Assembly (NCBI GenBank): GCA_910579925.1 | Contig: CAJTVY010000018.1 | Span: 1-60,179, forward strand | Reading direction: 5' to 3' | DNA from: an uncultured Dorea sp. | GTDB taxonomy: Bacteria; Bacillota; Clostridia; Lachnospirales; Lachnospiraceae | Length of the DNA: 60,179 nucleotides | In this document: piece by piece, positions 16,299-24,862 of the stretch | Numbering within the stretch: the stretch's first letter is position 1 | Layout of the letters: every line of letters starts with the position of its first letter | Translations under genes and position numbers: made by a program | The notes under the pieces: model-generated | What the model saw: the letters and a program-made list of their open reading frames with translations, nothing else | Told to the model about the DNA's origin: nothing | The model's database searches: none

Positions 16299-18326
16299 TG
16301 GCTCGTTCAGAATCTTTGTCCCTTCAAGCACGAATCTCCCATCCTCAAGAAGCACGGTTTCTTTCCCGTCTCTCGTAATCACCGCGATCTTTTTCAGTTC
16401 CTCATAGGGAACTGTGATATCCGTGTGACACTGGAAGTATGCCTTTGACACATCCTCTTTGCGCAGAATGGACACCGAGTTGTCTCGGGCTACGATCTCT
16501 TTCCCGTCCGGGTTATACACCTTCACATCCTCGCTCCAGCTATAGCAGGTATCCCCCACGGCAAAATGGGGCCCCATCTTCTCGGCGATCAGAATCGGCA
16601 TCTTTTCTTCAATCCCATATTTCTTTGCCGCCACATAAGCTGTTGTGTTGGTTCCGATTGCAAATTCACCCAGCGGCAGGGTTTTATGCTTATGAAGAAT
16701 ATTATCAAAAATATACTCCCGGTTTTTCTCTTCGTCTTCAAAATTCCCACATCGGTATTCTGTAATCATTCCGTCGGCAAACGTTATCTCCAGATCCCGA
16801 TACTGCAGCTCGTGAAGATACACCTTACTGACGTGAAGCACTCCGTTCGTCCCTTCAAGCACCGGCGAAGTGAACACCTCTCCCACAGGAATGTTCACGT
16901 CCGCAACACAATTTTCAAACGCCGTCTCCTTTGACGGATCTTTTAATTCATGAATCCGTACCTTAAGATCCGTCCGGTTACCGTTTCCTCCAAGTATATG
17001 AACGTATTCTCCCTCATCCAGCGCATCAATCAGCGCCTGCTGCACTTTCTCATATGTCTTCGAATCCAGCGTATTGATCCGGATAATCTCATCAAAAATC
17101 TCTTCATACTGATCCCCGATCTCCGGCACCGGATAAGCAATAATGGTAAAACTACGTTCATCTCCCCGGATGTACTGGTTCGTAATCTGGCTCTGGCGGC
17201 TGTAAAACTGAAGCAGAAGTTCCTCCTGTTTCTTAGAAAGCTTAATCACATCCTCCTTCTGTTCTGGTGAAAAGGGCGTCTCCCCGAACATATCAATACA
17301 TGCCGGACCTGCCGCCTTTGCCGCCTGTTCCCTGTGATGCTCATAAGTAGTCTGAATCACTTCCAATTTCCGTTCCACAAACTTCTTATCCAGAAACAAC
17401 GCCTGGTCGTTCCGATGGTCATACTCGTACTGCTTATTGGCAATAGCGCCATAGTACCCCTGTTTCAGATGCCCCCGTTTCGTAAGAACACTGACCCCGG
17501 ACCGTGAAATAACCGGCTTAAGCCCCATTTCTCCAAAGTTGTGAATAGCCTTACGAATCACGCGCTCAAACCCAAGTACATACCGGATCTCAACGACTCC
17601 TTTCTTCGCCAGGTCTTTTCCAGTATTGACGAATCCCATCCGGTATCCTTCTGTATAGACGTTGGCCATCTGACAGATCAGATCTTCCGGAAGTTCCAGC
17701 AGATGTTCTGCGGTACGCAGTTCGTTTTCGCTGATATACTCCCCGAACTGATACAGATACCGAAGATCGTTCAGGTCACTGTTCTGTATCATGTTCGCAG
17801 CAAAAGATTCTGCCGGCTCAATCTGCTCACGGATCCGGTCTGCCACAAACACATCACAATAATCACTGGCATACCAGTAGATACTCTCCTTCATCCGCCC
17901 GGTCTGCGGCTTTCCGTCTTCTTCAAACTGGTTATAAATCTCAATCAGCAGTTCATACACAATATCAAGATATTCTGTCTTCTGCTCAAATACATACGCA
18001 ATGCAGCCCCGAAGTTCTGTATAGAGAAAACTTAAGATCTGACCATACTCCCTGCCGAACTGTGCGGCCGCAAAGGCAGGATTCCCGTAACTTGTCCCAT
18101 AGGCTCCCGGCAGTATGTCATGGTACATCCGGTGATTCCACTGTTTCAGTTCCTTAAGTTCCAGATTCCGGTATGTTCCGTCTGAAACCAACGCCCTAAG
18201 TTCGTCCAGCATAAGGACAAATTCTGCCATTTTATGAAAAAAATCCCGGAACGATGTTTCCACTGTATCTTCGTTCTTCATCTTTCGGATTCTTCCAACC
18301 GCCAGTTCGTATCTTTCGTCTATCAT
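16278..18326 (-). CDS. M29-type aminopeptidase with long N-terminal extension
   Basis: 682 aa; the usual M29 (AmpS/PepS) enzyme is about 410. The C-terminal 350 residues carry the M29 metal-ligand motifs in order: NIPVGEVFTSP (Glu), LPLGEFAIGTNT (Glu), MGPHFAVGDTCY (His, Tyr) and HTDITVPYE (His, Asp). They should bind two metals and remove N-terminal residues from peptides. The first roughly 300 residues are helical and unfamiliar, with no signal peptide, so the enzyme is likely cytosolic. It sits between a VanZ group and the purine genes. Substrate preference cannot be read from sequence. Confidence 0.85.
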   Translation of the reverse strand: MIDERYELAVGRIRKMKNEDTVETSFRDFFHKMAEFVLMLDELRALVSDGTYRNLELKELKQWNHRMYHDILPGAYGTSYGNPAFAAAQFGREYGQILSFLYTELRGCIAYVFEQKTEYLDIVYELLIEIYNQFEEDGKPQTGRMKESIYWYASDYCDVFVADRIREQIEPAESFAANMIQNSDLNDLRYLYQFGEYISENELRTAEHLLELPEDLICQMANVYTEGYRMGFVNTGKDLAKKGVVEIRYVLGFERVIRKAIHNFGEMGLKPVISRSGVSVLTKRGHLKQGYYGAIANKQYEYDHRNDQALFLDKKFVERKLEVIQTTYEHHREQAAKAAGPACIDMFGETPFSPEQKEDVIKLSKKQEELLLQFYSRQSQITNQYIRGDERSFTIIAYPVPEIGDQYEEIFDEIIRINTLDSKTYEKVQQALIDALDEGEYVHILGGNGNRTDLKVRIHELKDPSKETAFENCVADVNIPVGEVFTSPVLEGTNGVLHVSKVYLHELQYRDLEITFADGMITEYRCGNFEDEEKNREYIFDNILHKHKTLPLGEFAIGTNTTAYVAAKKYGIEEKMPILIAEKMGPHFAVGDTCYSWSEDVKVYNPDGKEIVARDNSVSILRKEDVSKAYFQCHTDITVPYEELKKIAVITRDGKETVLLEDGRFVLEGTKILNEPLKNAGK

Positions 18327-18345
18327 CTGACCTGCCTCCTTTCCC

Positions 18346-18738
18346 TCATCTGACCAGCCCTCTGATAAAAATAGAAGTCAGGCCCAGCAGCACAACCATA
18401 TTGATACTAACTCCTACTTTACATGTTATGTAATTCTTCTCTCTCTCCTTAAATCCCCGGTTCCCAAGCCAGGTTCCGATGCCTGCAAGGGCAATCGTCC
18501 CTAATCCCACAAACCCAAGCAGCATCCCGATCTCTCCCTTCTCCCGGTAAGAGATGGATACCATCAGAAATAACAAAAGAAGAACCACAAAAGCATAGCA
18601 GCAGGAATAGATTCCCTTCCTTGCATGGCGGGGTTTCGCCTGCCCGTACTTGGTGATTCTCTTCCGCTGCTTCTCTCTGGCTTTCGCCAGCGCTTTCGCC
18701 CTATCTTCTTCCGTAACAATCTTTTTTCTTATAAACAT
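18346..18738 (-). CDS. Small membrane protein of unknown function
   Basis: 130 aa. A very basic N-terminal 45 residues (Lys/Arg/Ala, KAREKQRKRITKYGQ) precede three hydrophobic segments at about 47-64, 72-92 and 108-126. GGAGAAG lies before the ATG at 18738, which overlaps the 3' end of the vanZ-like gene by 38 bp. It may belong to a small Lachnospiraceae membrane-protein family, but I cannot name a function. Confidence 0.75.
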   Translation of the reverse strand: MFIRKKIVTEEDRAKALAKAREKQRKRITKYGQAKPRHARKGIYSCCYAFVVLLLLFLMVSISYREKGEIGMLLGFVGLGTIALAGIGTWLGNRGFKEREKNYITCKVGVSINMVVLLGLTSIFIRGLVR

Positions 18739-19186
18739 ATCTTCTCCTTACTGCCGCACAGACTACAAACATGATATAACCGGCGAGCCCTCCCAGAGTA
18801 TTTAAAAGAAGGTCATCCACATCAAAGCTTCCCACCTTCGTAATCAACTGGAAGGTCTCTACACACAGGCTCAGGCCAAAACTATAGAACACCGTAGAAA
18901 AAAAACTTCTGTACCTGCTCGCCATTGGCATAAAGAACCCAAACGGCATAAAGATAATTACATTTCCAAATAAATTCGTGAACATGGCGAACAGCCCGAC
19001 CCGATCCCGGTAATTCCAGAATCTTTTGATCTCCTTAAAGAGTACGAGGTTATAGTGATACTCCTGCATCTCCCCCGTCCGTCCATACCAGTCAGAAAAT
19101 ATCAGAAAATAAATGATAAATATAATATACAACACAAATAATATTTTCCCGAAAAAACGGATTCTCTTATTACGCTTTAAACTCAA
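18701..19186 (-). CDS. VanZ-family membrane protein
   Basis: 161 aa with four predicted membrane helices and the VanZ pattern: NLFGNVIIFMPFGFFMP, then a helix ending ETFQLIT, then FDVDDLLLNTLGGLAGY. In Enterococcus, VanZ gives modest teicoplanin resistance; in Clostridia the family is common and mostly uncharacterised. The 3' end overlaps the next gene, so they are cotranscribed. Confidence 0.9.
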   Translation of the reverse strand: MSLKRNKRIRFFGKILFVLYIIFIIYFLIFSDWYGRTGEMQEYHYNLVLFKEIKRFWNYRDRVGLFAMFTNLFGNVIIFMPFGFFMPMASRYRSFFSTVFYSFGLSLCVETFQLITKVGSFDVDDLLLNTLGGLAGYIMFVVCAAVRRRYVYKKKDCYGRR

Positions 19187-19263
19187 ATATCAGGCTTCCT
19201 TTCTGTCCAGACTTCCTGTGGATGATGTGCTTTATCCCAAATGCACACACCCTTTACGCAGGC

Positions 19264-19416
19264 CTAAAAAGTAAGCCCCCGCTTTTCTTTTAGCAGACGC
19301 GCCCCGCCTACAATCGTGATGACTCCTGCCGTGACTCCCACGACTGCTACAATAATACCAGTCACAATCCCCGATATCCCGGCAAAATTCATCGCCTTGT
19401 ATGCCTTCTCATTCAT
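19264..19416 (-). CDS. Tiny single-pass membrane protein
   Basis: 50 aa starting MNEKAYKAMNFAGISG, behind GGAGGG. One long hydrophobic segment, rich in Gly, Val and Ile, covers residues about 10-38, followed by a basic tail KEKRGLTF. A longer start 16 codons upstream would overlap pyrE and lacks a ribosome site. Such peptides are common next to housekeeping genes in Lachnospiraceae; function unknown. Confidence 0.6.
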   Translation of the reverse strand: MNEKAYKAMNFAGISGIVTGIIVAVVGVTAGVITIVGGARLLKEKRGLTF

Positions 19417-19450
19417 AGATTTCCCTCCTGCTTTTTGAAACCAGCGCGGC

Positions 19451-20128
19451 TTATCTGATTCCATACATTTTATAATATGCGTCGATTGCCGTTTTTAATG
19501 TATCATTAATGATAATTCTTCCCATACATTCTCTGTTGTACAGATGTTCCACAACTTCGTCCATAGTCACGATAGCGCTCGTCGGGAAACCATACAGGTC
19601 CCTGATCTCGTCCAGAGCACTCTTCTGACCGGCTTTCCCCACTTCCATTCGATTGAGAGACACCATCATCCCCTTGATCTCCACGCTGCCCTGCGCTTTA
19701 AGAATCGGGAATGTCTCTTCGATAGACTTGCCGGACGTGGTCACATCCTCGATGATTACGACTCTGTCGCCATCCTTAAGCCTGCTTCCCAGAAGGATAC
19801 CGATGTCACCATGATCCTTTACCTCCTTGCGGTTAGAGCAGTAGCGGATATCTTTGCCGTATAATTCGCTGATGGCCATGGTTGTTGCCACGCTTAACGG
19901 GATTCCTTTGTATGCAGGCCCGAACAGCACGTCAAAATCAAGGCCATAATTGTCATGGATTGCCCTTGCATAGTATTCTCCCAGCCTGCGAAGCTGCGTG
20001 CCGGTCACATATGCCCCTGCGTTCATGAAGAACGGGGACTTCCGCCCGCTTTTTAATGTGAAATCACCGAATTTTAAGACGTCGGATTCTACCATAAATT
20101 CTATAAATTCCTGTTTATATTGTTCCAT
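19451..20128 (-). CDS. pyrE: Orotate phosphoribosyltransferase
   Basis: 225 aa. PRPP-binding motif VVIIEDVTTSGKS near residue 120, plus FTLKSGRKSPFFMNAG and FGPAYKGIPL. It converts orotate to OMP. It is separated from pyrD, pyrK, pyrF and pyrC (30.8-34.7 kb) by the 10-kb lanthipeptide island and has its own promoter at 20203-20175. In many related bacteria pyrE directly follows pyrD, so the present location suggests an interrupted operon. Confidence 0.97.
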   Translation of the reverse strand: MEQYKQEFIEFMVESDVLKFGDFTLKSGRKSPFFMNAGAYVTGTQLRRLGEYYARAIHDNYGLDFDVLFGPAYKGIPLSVATTMAISELYGKDIRYCSNRKEVKDHGDIGILLGSRLKDGDRVVIIEDVTTSGKSIEETFPILKAQGSVEIKGMMVSLNRMEVGKAGQKSALDEIRDLYGFPTSAIVTMDEVVEHLYNRECMGRIIINDTLKTAIDAYYKMYGIR

Positions 20129-20174
20129 ATTGTGTCACTCCCCCTTATAGACAGGCTTTACCGCCATTTTTCTA

Positions 20175-20203
20175 ATTCTAACATAACTCCTGTCTATTTT
20201 CAA
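20175..20203 (-). promoter_or_regulatory. pyrE promoter
   Basis: TTGAAA (20203-20198), 17 bp, TAGAAT (20180-20175) on the minus strand. It lies between the MITE-like element and pyrE, so pyrE need not depend on the island or the pyrC operon. Confidence 0.65.
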
Positions 20204-20232
20204 TTCACCATGTCAAAGAATTTCTTTGCGTT

Positions 20233-20376
20233 GTAACAGTTCAGCCTTCCGGCTTCACTGTTACGAAATCCGCCCATTTTAAAGTTTGCCTGCGGCAAAG
20301 AGGCGGATTCCCAGCTACTCCAATTCATTGGCTGCTAACTGCGCAGCAAGTGCGCAGTTGCAGGCTGAACTGTTAC
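20233..20376. mobile_element. 144-bp MITE-like element with 8-bp target duplication
   Basis: The terminal inverted repeats are GTAACAGTTCAGCCT at the left and AGGCTGAACTGTTAC at the right, a perfect 15-bp match. The element is flanked on both sides by TTTGCGTT (20225-20232 and 20377-20384), a perfect 8-bp direct repeat that looks like a target-site duplication. Inside are nested hairpins: GTAACAGT/ACTGTTAC (first 32 bp), GAAATCCGCC/GGCGGATTC enclosing TTTGCC/GGCAAA, and AACTGCGCA/TGCGCAGTT. It encodes nothing. The left end recurs at 10133-10164. It sits 10 bp past the lanM stop codon and could also affect the 3' end of that mRNA. Confidence 0.75.
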
Positions 20377-20393
20377 TTTGCGTTGCAGTTGTT

Positions 20394-23198
20394 TCAGAAA
20401 AGGCAAAAAGGTAATAACGCAATCCCAGCTCCCGCAATGCCTGCCATAAAAGATGTACTATAGTATTCCTGCACAGGAATCTTTTCTAATTCAAGTAATC
20501 GCTGTCTTAACCTCACACTTTCCGCCTTAAGATCTTCCCGTTCCAACACTCTCTCGCATTCTTTCATTATCATATACTTTCCGGCAAGCCCATGGCAGAT
20601 ACAGACATTGTCATCTTTTTCCCATTTCATCAGACAGCGGATCCCTCTTTCAATATCCTTCCTGACTCTTTCATTGTTCCGAAATTCCTCTACCTCGGCA
20701 AGCCTTATCCTTGATAACAGAATTCCACTTCCGCCATGACACCAGGCATTAGAGTGGCTCTCCACATACTTCCAATTACCTGTACTTTTCAACAAACCTG
20801 CATATGCCATAATCCCACCGCTGTTTCCATGCGCCATGCCAGCTAAAGGAACATTCTCTGACGCACACAGCCATCCACAGCCATTCTTCCTCTCTGTCCT
20901 CTGCTTCCAGAGAATCTCCCCAGTTCTGACCGCCTCGTACAGATAACCCTCTTCTTCTGTAATCTGATATAATTTAAGCAACACCAGAATCCATCCCTCA
21001 TTACCAGACAGAAGGTCGTAACGGGTATCCTGTTCACAGGCCCTCTTTACGACCCGGGCATGCTTTTTGGCATACTCCAGATATTCTTTCCTGCCGCTTA
21101 TCTGGTACAATAACAGATATCCATACACTACGGAGCCTTCCCCCACAAACATTCCTGTTCCTTTGAAAACCTCCTCTTTCTTATCTTCGAGACATTCCCT
21201 TGTATACCGGAACATTACTGCAGTGAGATCTTCATACAATTCATCAAATTCCCGAATCCTGCATACTGATATAACAGAAGCAAAAAATACTGCCAAACCT
21301 GGAATCCCGTCATACAGATTCATATCTGCTGCCTCCAGTCTCAATGTCTTACCAGATAGATTCAGCTTTGGATAGATTAATCTGTCTTCTGTCTCTATCC
21401 GTAGCCCTGCAATATGCCTCGCGATTATTATCAGCCTCTCTTTCCATTCTGTCGGATATTTTACCTCAACATATCTACTCTCTTCCGTCTGAGGCAGGTT
21501 ACATCCCACTGAGAGCCGTATCATCATATCCTGTACTTTCAAATCTTCCTCTGATAAGCTGTGTAATCTTTTCTGAAAATATTCATATGAACTCTGTTCA
21601 AAATAGTCTGAACAGACGTCTCCGTCTCCGTTTCGTAAAAACCGTTCTTTCCCGGCAGAATAATAAATCGGTATTTCCAGATTCATCAGTGATTTCAGTT
21701 CATATCCAAAAAATGCCGCCTGCCCTGAACCTTTCTTTTCCGATTTTTTCAAGACATGCAGCAGATAAATACGATCCTCTGTATTTTTCATAAATTCTGG
21801 TGATAAAGAAACCGCAAGATACATATCATACTGTTGTGTATGACGGATCAAGTATCTGCTTTCCTCCTGGAATAACGGTTCCAAAAGCCCGGCCAGTTCT
21901 TTCCTTCCCGTCATTGCAAGGCAGTATGCATCATGAAATCCACCGCATAACTCCTTTACATACTTCTGGACTGCAACAGGCTTTCCTTGATGGCAGGGAA
22001 TGCTGTTTCTAAGTATAATCTTCTTTTTTTCATAATCCATCTTGATTTTCGATGATCCTGGGTTACAGATCACCGGTAGCTTGAAAGGTGTAATACCTGC
22101 TTCTTGCGAATGCAGTACATTAACGCCGCCCGCCGCACTACCTTCTCCCCAGGCTGCGCACGGTAGAATCCCCGTATGCAACACCGAACGTTCCAGAAAT
22201 TCCCGTATCTTTCCCACATCTGACTCCCTATGCTTACAAAATCTAGCGGCTCCAGGCATTGTTTCCAGATCAATAAACTCCGGGAATTCCCCATTAGCAA
22301 TCAGATTCTCTCCATGGAGATCCGATGTATCCATAAGATAACAGATAAAAAGCTGGATTCCCAGACGATAAAAAAACCGTCTTATCTCCTCTTTGTCTTG
22401 GCAGGACCGGCATTCAACATAAGTGTCGAGTCCGTATTTTTCTGCTTCAATAATTTCTCTCTTTCTGATACCTATCTTCAAACCACTGCAAAACCAGTTG
22501 TAAATATTCTGATACAGTTTGTCTTTTCGCAGGCTACGCGGCTTATAGATCAGCCTACGTCCATCAGCAAACAGCACGCTCGCTGCTGTTCGTCCCTCTG
22601 TATGGACGTCAGACAATCCAAGTTCTATATTGATTATTTCTTTATCTCTCAGTCCGATTTTACTGCTTTGGTCATCTATTATCTTCTGAAGCATACAGAA
22701 CTGTTCTACAGTCTGACGTACCCGCAGTAGCAGCAATCTCAGAAGCTCCGGATATTTCTGACAAAACTGCCTGATATACGCTGGTTTTCCTAAGAAATGT
22801 TCTTCATAGTCTTTGTATTCTTCCCATTCGTCCTTACCTGAAAGACTCCCTTTCTCCACATGCTCTCGAATATCCTGTATCAGGCAGCGTACTGGAATCC
22901 TGCTGATCCCTTGCAGGACATTCTCTGCAATCATTTTTTCCGTCTCTTTTCCGGGCAAAAATCCATCTGCTCTTACTACTGTATATCTTATGGAAATCTG
23001 CAGAAAAAAACGATAAAAATTTTCAAAATTTATTTCTGGCAGACTACCGCAATAATAGCTGTCTGTTTCTTCATAAATCTGAAACAGACAGCTATCACAT
23101 TCTTGATTTAATTGTTCCTTCAGCCTATCACATACAGTATGGTCGATTTCACTGTAAATCTTATCTCCCAAAATCTGTTTCCATATTTCTGTTTCCAT
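20394..23198 (-). CDS. Class II lanthipeptide synthetase (LanM)
   Basis: A 934-aa bifunctional enzyme that dehydrates Ser/Thr in a precursor peptide and then closes (methyl)lanthionine rings on Cys. The N-terminal two-thirds is the LanM dehydratase: GRRLIYKPRSLRKD near residue 218, MDTSDLHGENLIA near 294, EFIDLETM near 311. The C-terminal third is a LanC-like cyclase: LAGMAHGNSGG near 788, NAWCHGGSGI near 820, and VCICHGLAGK near 868, supplying the Cys, Cys-His zinc ligands. Length is normal and no key motif is missing. AAGGGAG precedes the ATG. The 43-aa peptide gene lies 37 bp upstream, and the AgrC-like kinase is upstream of that. No lanT gene follows. Confidence 0.96.
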   Translation of the reverse strand: METEIWKQILGDKIYSEIDHTVCDRLKEQLNQECDSCLFQIYEETDSYYCGSLPEINFENFYRFFLQISIRYTVVRADGFLPGKETEKMIAENVLQGISRIPVRCLIQDIREHVEKGSLSGKDEWEEYKDYEEHFLGKPAYIRQFCQKYPELLRLLLLRVRQTVEQFCMLQKIIDDQSSKIGLRDKEIINIELGLSDVHTEGRTAASVLFADGRRLIYKPRSLRKDKLYQNIYNWFCSGLKIGIRKREIIEAEKYGLDTYVECRSCQDKEEIRRFFYRLGIQLFICYLMDTSDLHGENLIANGEFPEFIDLETMPGAARFCKHRESDVGKIREFLERSVLHTGILPCAAWGEGSAAGGVNVLHSQEAGITPFKLPVICNPGSSKIKMDYEKKKIILRNSIPCHQGKPVAVQKYVKELCGGFHDAYCLAMTGRKELAGLLEPLFQEESRYLIRHTQQYDMYLAVSLSPEFMKNTEDRIYLLHVLKKSEKKGSGQAAFFGYELKSLMNLEIPIYYSAGKERFLRNGDGDVCSDYFEQSSYEYFQKRLHSLSEEDLKVQDMMIRLSVGCNLPQTEESRYVEVKYPTEWKERLIIIARHIAGLRIETEDRLIYPKLNLSGKTLRLEAADMNLYDGIPGLAVFFASVISVCRIREFDELYEDLTAVMFRYTRECLEDKKEEVFKGTGMFVGEGSVVYGYLLLYQISGRKEYLEYAKKHARVVKRACEQDTRYDLLSGNEGWILVLLKLYQITEEEGYLYEAVRTGEILWKQRTERKNGCGWLCASENVPLAGMAHGNSGGIMAYAGLLKSTGNWKYVESHSNAWCHGGSGILLSRIRLAEVEEFRNNERVRKDIERGIRCLMKWEKDDNVCICHGLAGKYMIMKECERVLEREDLKAESVRLRQRLLELEKIPVQEYYSTSFMAGIAGAGIALLPFCLF

Positions 23199-23235
23199 AC
23201 TTCTCCCTTCGGGATGCTAATAATTTCTACAAAAT

Positions 23236-23367
23236 CTAGCAACAAAGCAATGTGTGTAATCCACCGTCAAACAATGATATAACCCCTACTACTTCCTCCT
23301 CATCTTTCCCAAGATTTTCTGCCTGCATAAGTTCATATAAAATCACATCCAAATTTTCTCTCTTCAT
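23236..23367 (-). CDS. Putative lanthipeptide precursor peptide (43 aa)
   Basis: A 43-codon gene between the kinase and lanM, ATG at 23367, stop TAG at 23238-23236, with AGGAG and GGTGGAG upstream. It starts MKRENLDVILYELMQAEN. The acidic stretch KDEEEVVG (21-28) resembles the end of class II leaders. The last part is VISLFDGG followed by LHTLLCC. Ser31 and Thr39 could be dehydrated, and Cys42-Cys43 could form thioether rings, as in lacticin-481-like peptides ending CC. Processing could occur after VVG28 (15-residue core) or after GG36 (7-residue core with one Thr). Position, leader character and terminal Cys pair support the call; the short core is unusual. No C39 protease is encoded here. 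Confidence 0.8.
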   Translation of the reverse strand: MKRENLDVILYELMQAENLGKDEEEVVGVISLFDGGLHTLLCC

Positions 23368-23380
23368 CTCCACCACTCTC

Positions 23381-24685
23381 CTATATTAATATACTTATTT
23401 CAAACCAATCTTTTTCCCGCCTAAAATCCAACTTTCCGCCGCTGCATTCTACAATCTGCCTTACATTCTCAATTCCCCATCCATGATGGATGGAATCATT
23501 TTTTGTTGTTTTCCATCTCTTTCCTCCATATTCCGGGGACTTTTCCATACATGTATTGCCTATTCTTATTATAAACATTTCATTTATATTTTTAATAAGC
23601 AGATGTATCCTGCTCTCTGCCCCTTCATATTTTTCAGCCGCCTCAATTGCATTATCCAGAAGATTACCTAGTATAATCATAAAATTTTCTCTAGTTACAG
23701 GCAGACTATATACATCAATATCCTTTGAAAAGTGTATTCCTTGCTCCTTCATCTTCTGATACTTATAATTCAACAACAAATCTATTTCTGCTATCCCGGT
23801 CCATGCCTGCCTCTGTAACATCCTCACTTCGTTCAAATGCTTACAGACACATTTTAAAGCCTCACCATAATCTTTCTCTTCCAGACAATTCTGCAGATAT
23901 ATCCATGTATGCTTTAGATCATGAAGTTTCTTTGCATCCCGCCGACAGTGCTCCGTAATCACCTCCGTTTCTCTTATAAGTATTTCTCGCTGAACTACCA
24001 GACTTTTTTGTTCTTCCCTACTATGTATATACAGTGTATAAACAATATATAATAAGAATGCTGTCAACAGGCAAAAAATAATTAAAATGTATAATGCAAC
24101 ATCTACTGTTTTGTACTGAACCGCTCCAAACTCCATCATTTTGTGAATCGACTCTAAGATAATAACCTCCGTTATCAAAGTAATTATTTTCATTTTTCTC
24201 GTCTTCACTAATGTTTTTAACAGCAACTCTATCTTATCCAAACACTTAAAATACAGAACCAATATAACGCACAATTGAAAGAAGCACAAGACATTCTCTT
24301 CTAATATACGCCCGCCAATTACGTTTACATATGTTGCTCCTTGATTTAAATAAACTCCACGTATAATAGAAAATAGCATTTTTAATAATGTATATCCTAT
24401 ATCATAGAGCCAATTCCAAAGCAAAGCCTCCAGGAATGTGCAACGATAAAAAATTTTCAATATCCCAGCATTCATCCCTCCATATACGACAATTTGAAGC
24501 CATGGGATAAACCCATGACAGGAATCCCATGCCTGATCTATTGCCAAAATAGTAAGGATTCCCCACCCAAGCCTTTCAATCCATTTTTTATCCCTACGTT
24601 TCTCTGTAAATATCCGTGTAAAAATGAGGAATCCAAAAATAATCTTCCAAAAACTGATGACACCGTATATTATCAGATTAAACAT
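23381..24685 (-). CDS. AgrC-like sensor histidine kinase of the lanthipeptide island
   Basis: 434 aa. About six membrane helices fill residues 1-215. The GHKL-type kinase core has KKLHDLKHTWIYL (H-box), LGNLLDNAIEAAEKY (N-box) and HHGWGIENVRQIVE (G-box). AGGAGTAG precedes the ATG. The gene is driven by the operator-bearing promoter at 24780-24722 and is followed within 14 bp by the 43-aa peptide gene, then lanM. Its likely partner is the LytTR regulator at 26222, in a different transcription unit. The architecture fits sensing of an extracellular peptide, plausibly the neighbouring lanthipeptide. Confidence 0.93.
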   Translation of the reverse strand: MFNLIIYGVISFWKIIFGFLIFTRIFTEKRRDKKWIERLGWGILTILAIDQAWDSCHGFIPWLQIVVYGGMNAGILKIFYRCTFLEALLWNWLYDIGYTLLKMLFSIIRGVYLNQGATYVNVIGGRILEENVLCFFQLCVILVLYFKCLDKIELLLKTLVKTRKMKIITLITEVIILESIHKMMEFGAVQYKTVDVALYILIIFCLLTAFLLYIVYTLYIHSREEQKSLVVQREILIRETEVITEHCRRDAKKLHDLKHTWIYLQNCLEEKDYGEALKCVCKHLNEVRMLQRQAWTGIAEIDLLLNYKYQKMKEQGIHFSKDIDVYSLPVTRENFMIILGNLLDNAIEAAEKYEGAESRIHLLIKNINEMFIIRIGNTCMEKSPEYGGKRWKTTKNDSIHHGWGIENVRQIVECSGGKLDFRREKDWFEISILI

Positions 24686-24721
24686 GATCTACTCCTGTAC
24701 TCTGCATTCTTTCCGCTTCTG

Positions 24722-24780
24722 AGTATAACATATTTTTTCCAATAATTGCAGTATTGACCTTAAATTCATGGTTTTTGGCC
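24722..24780 (-). promoter_or_regulatory. Kinase-peptide-lanM promoter with GGYCA direct repeat
   Basis: On the minus strand GGCCA (24780-24776) and GGTCA (24759-24755), 21 bp apart, then exactly 27 bp, then the -10 TATACT (24727-24722). No good -35 is present, as expected for an activated promoter. The same layout recurs at 25428-25371 and 30670-30613. LytTR regulators typically bind direct repeats about one to two helical turns apart, so the regulator at 26222 is the likely activator. Confidence 0.8.
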
Positions 24781-24824
24781 GCAAAAAGGAAATTACAAAT
24801 ATAAACTTATCATCTTCCTTCTCC

Positions 24825-24853
24825 CCGCACCAGGCAGAAACTGCCTGGTGCGG
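24825..24853. terminator. Perfect 13-bp hairpin after the secreted-protein gene
   Basis: CCGCACCAGGCAG-AAA-CTGCCTGGTGCGG (24825-24853), 10 bp after the stop codon of the 148-aa gene. It lacks a U tract on the minus strand (GGGGAGAAGG follows), so it may be a processing or stability hairpin or an atypical terminator. Confidence 0.6.
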
Positions 24854-24862
24854 AAAACATTT

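Noticed and set aside
20394..24685. Classical agr quorum-sensing locus
   Set aside because: A kinase and LytTR regulator are present, but there is no AgrB membrane protease and the peptide gene is paired with lanM, so this is not an agr locus.
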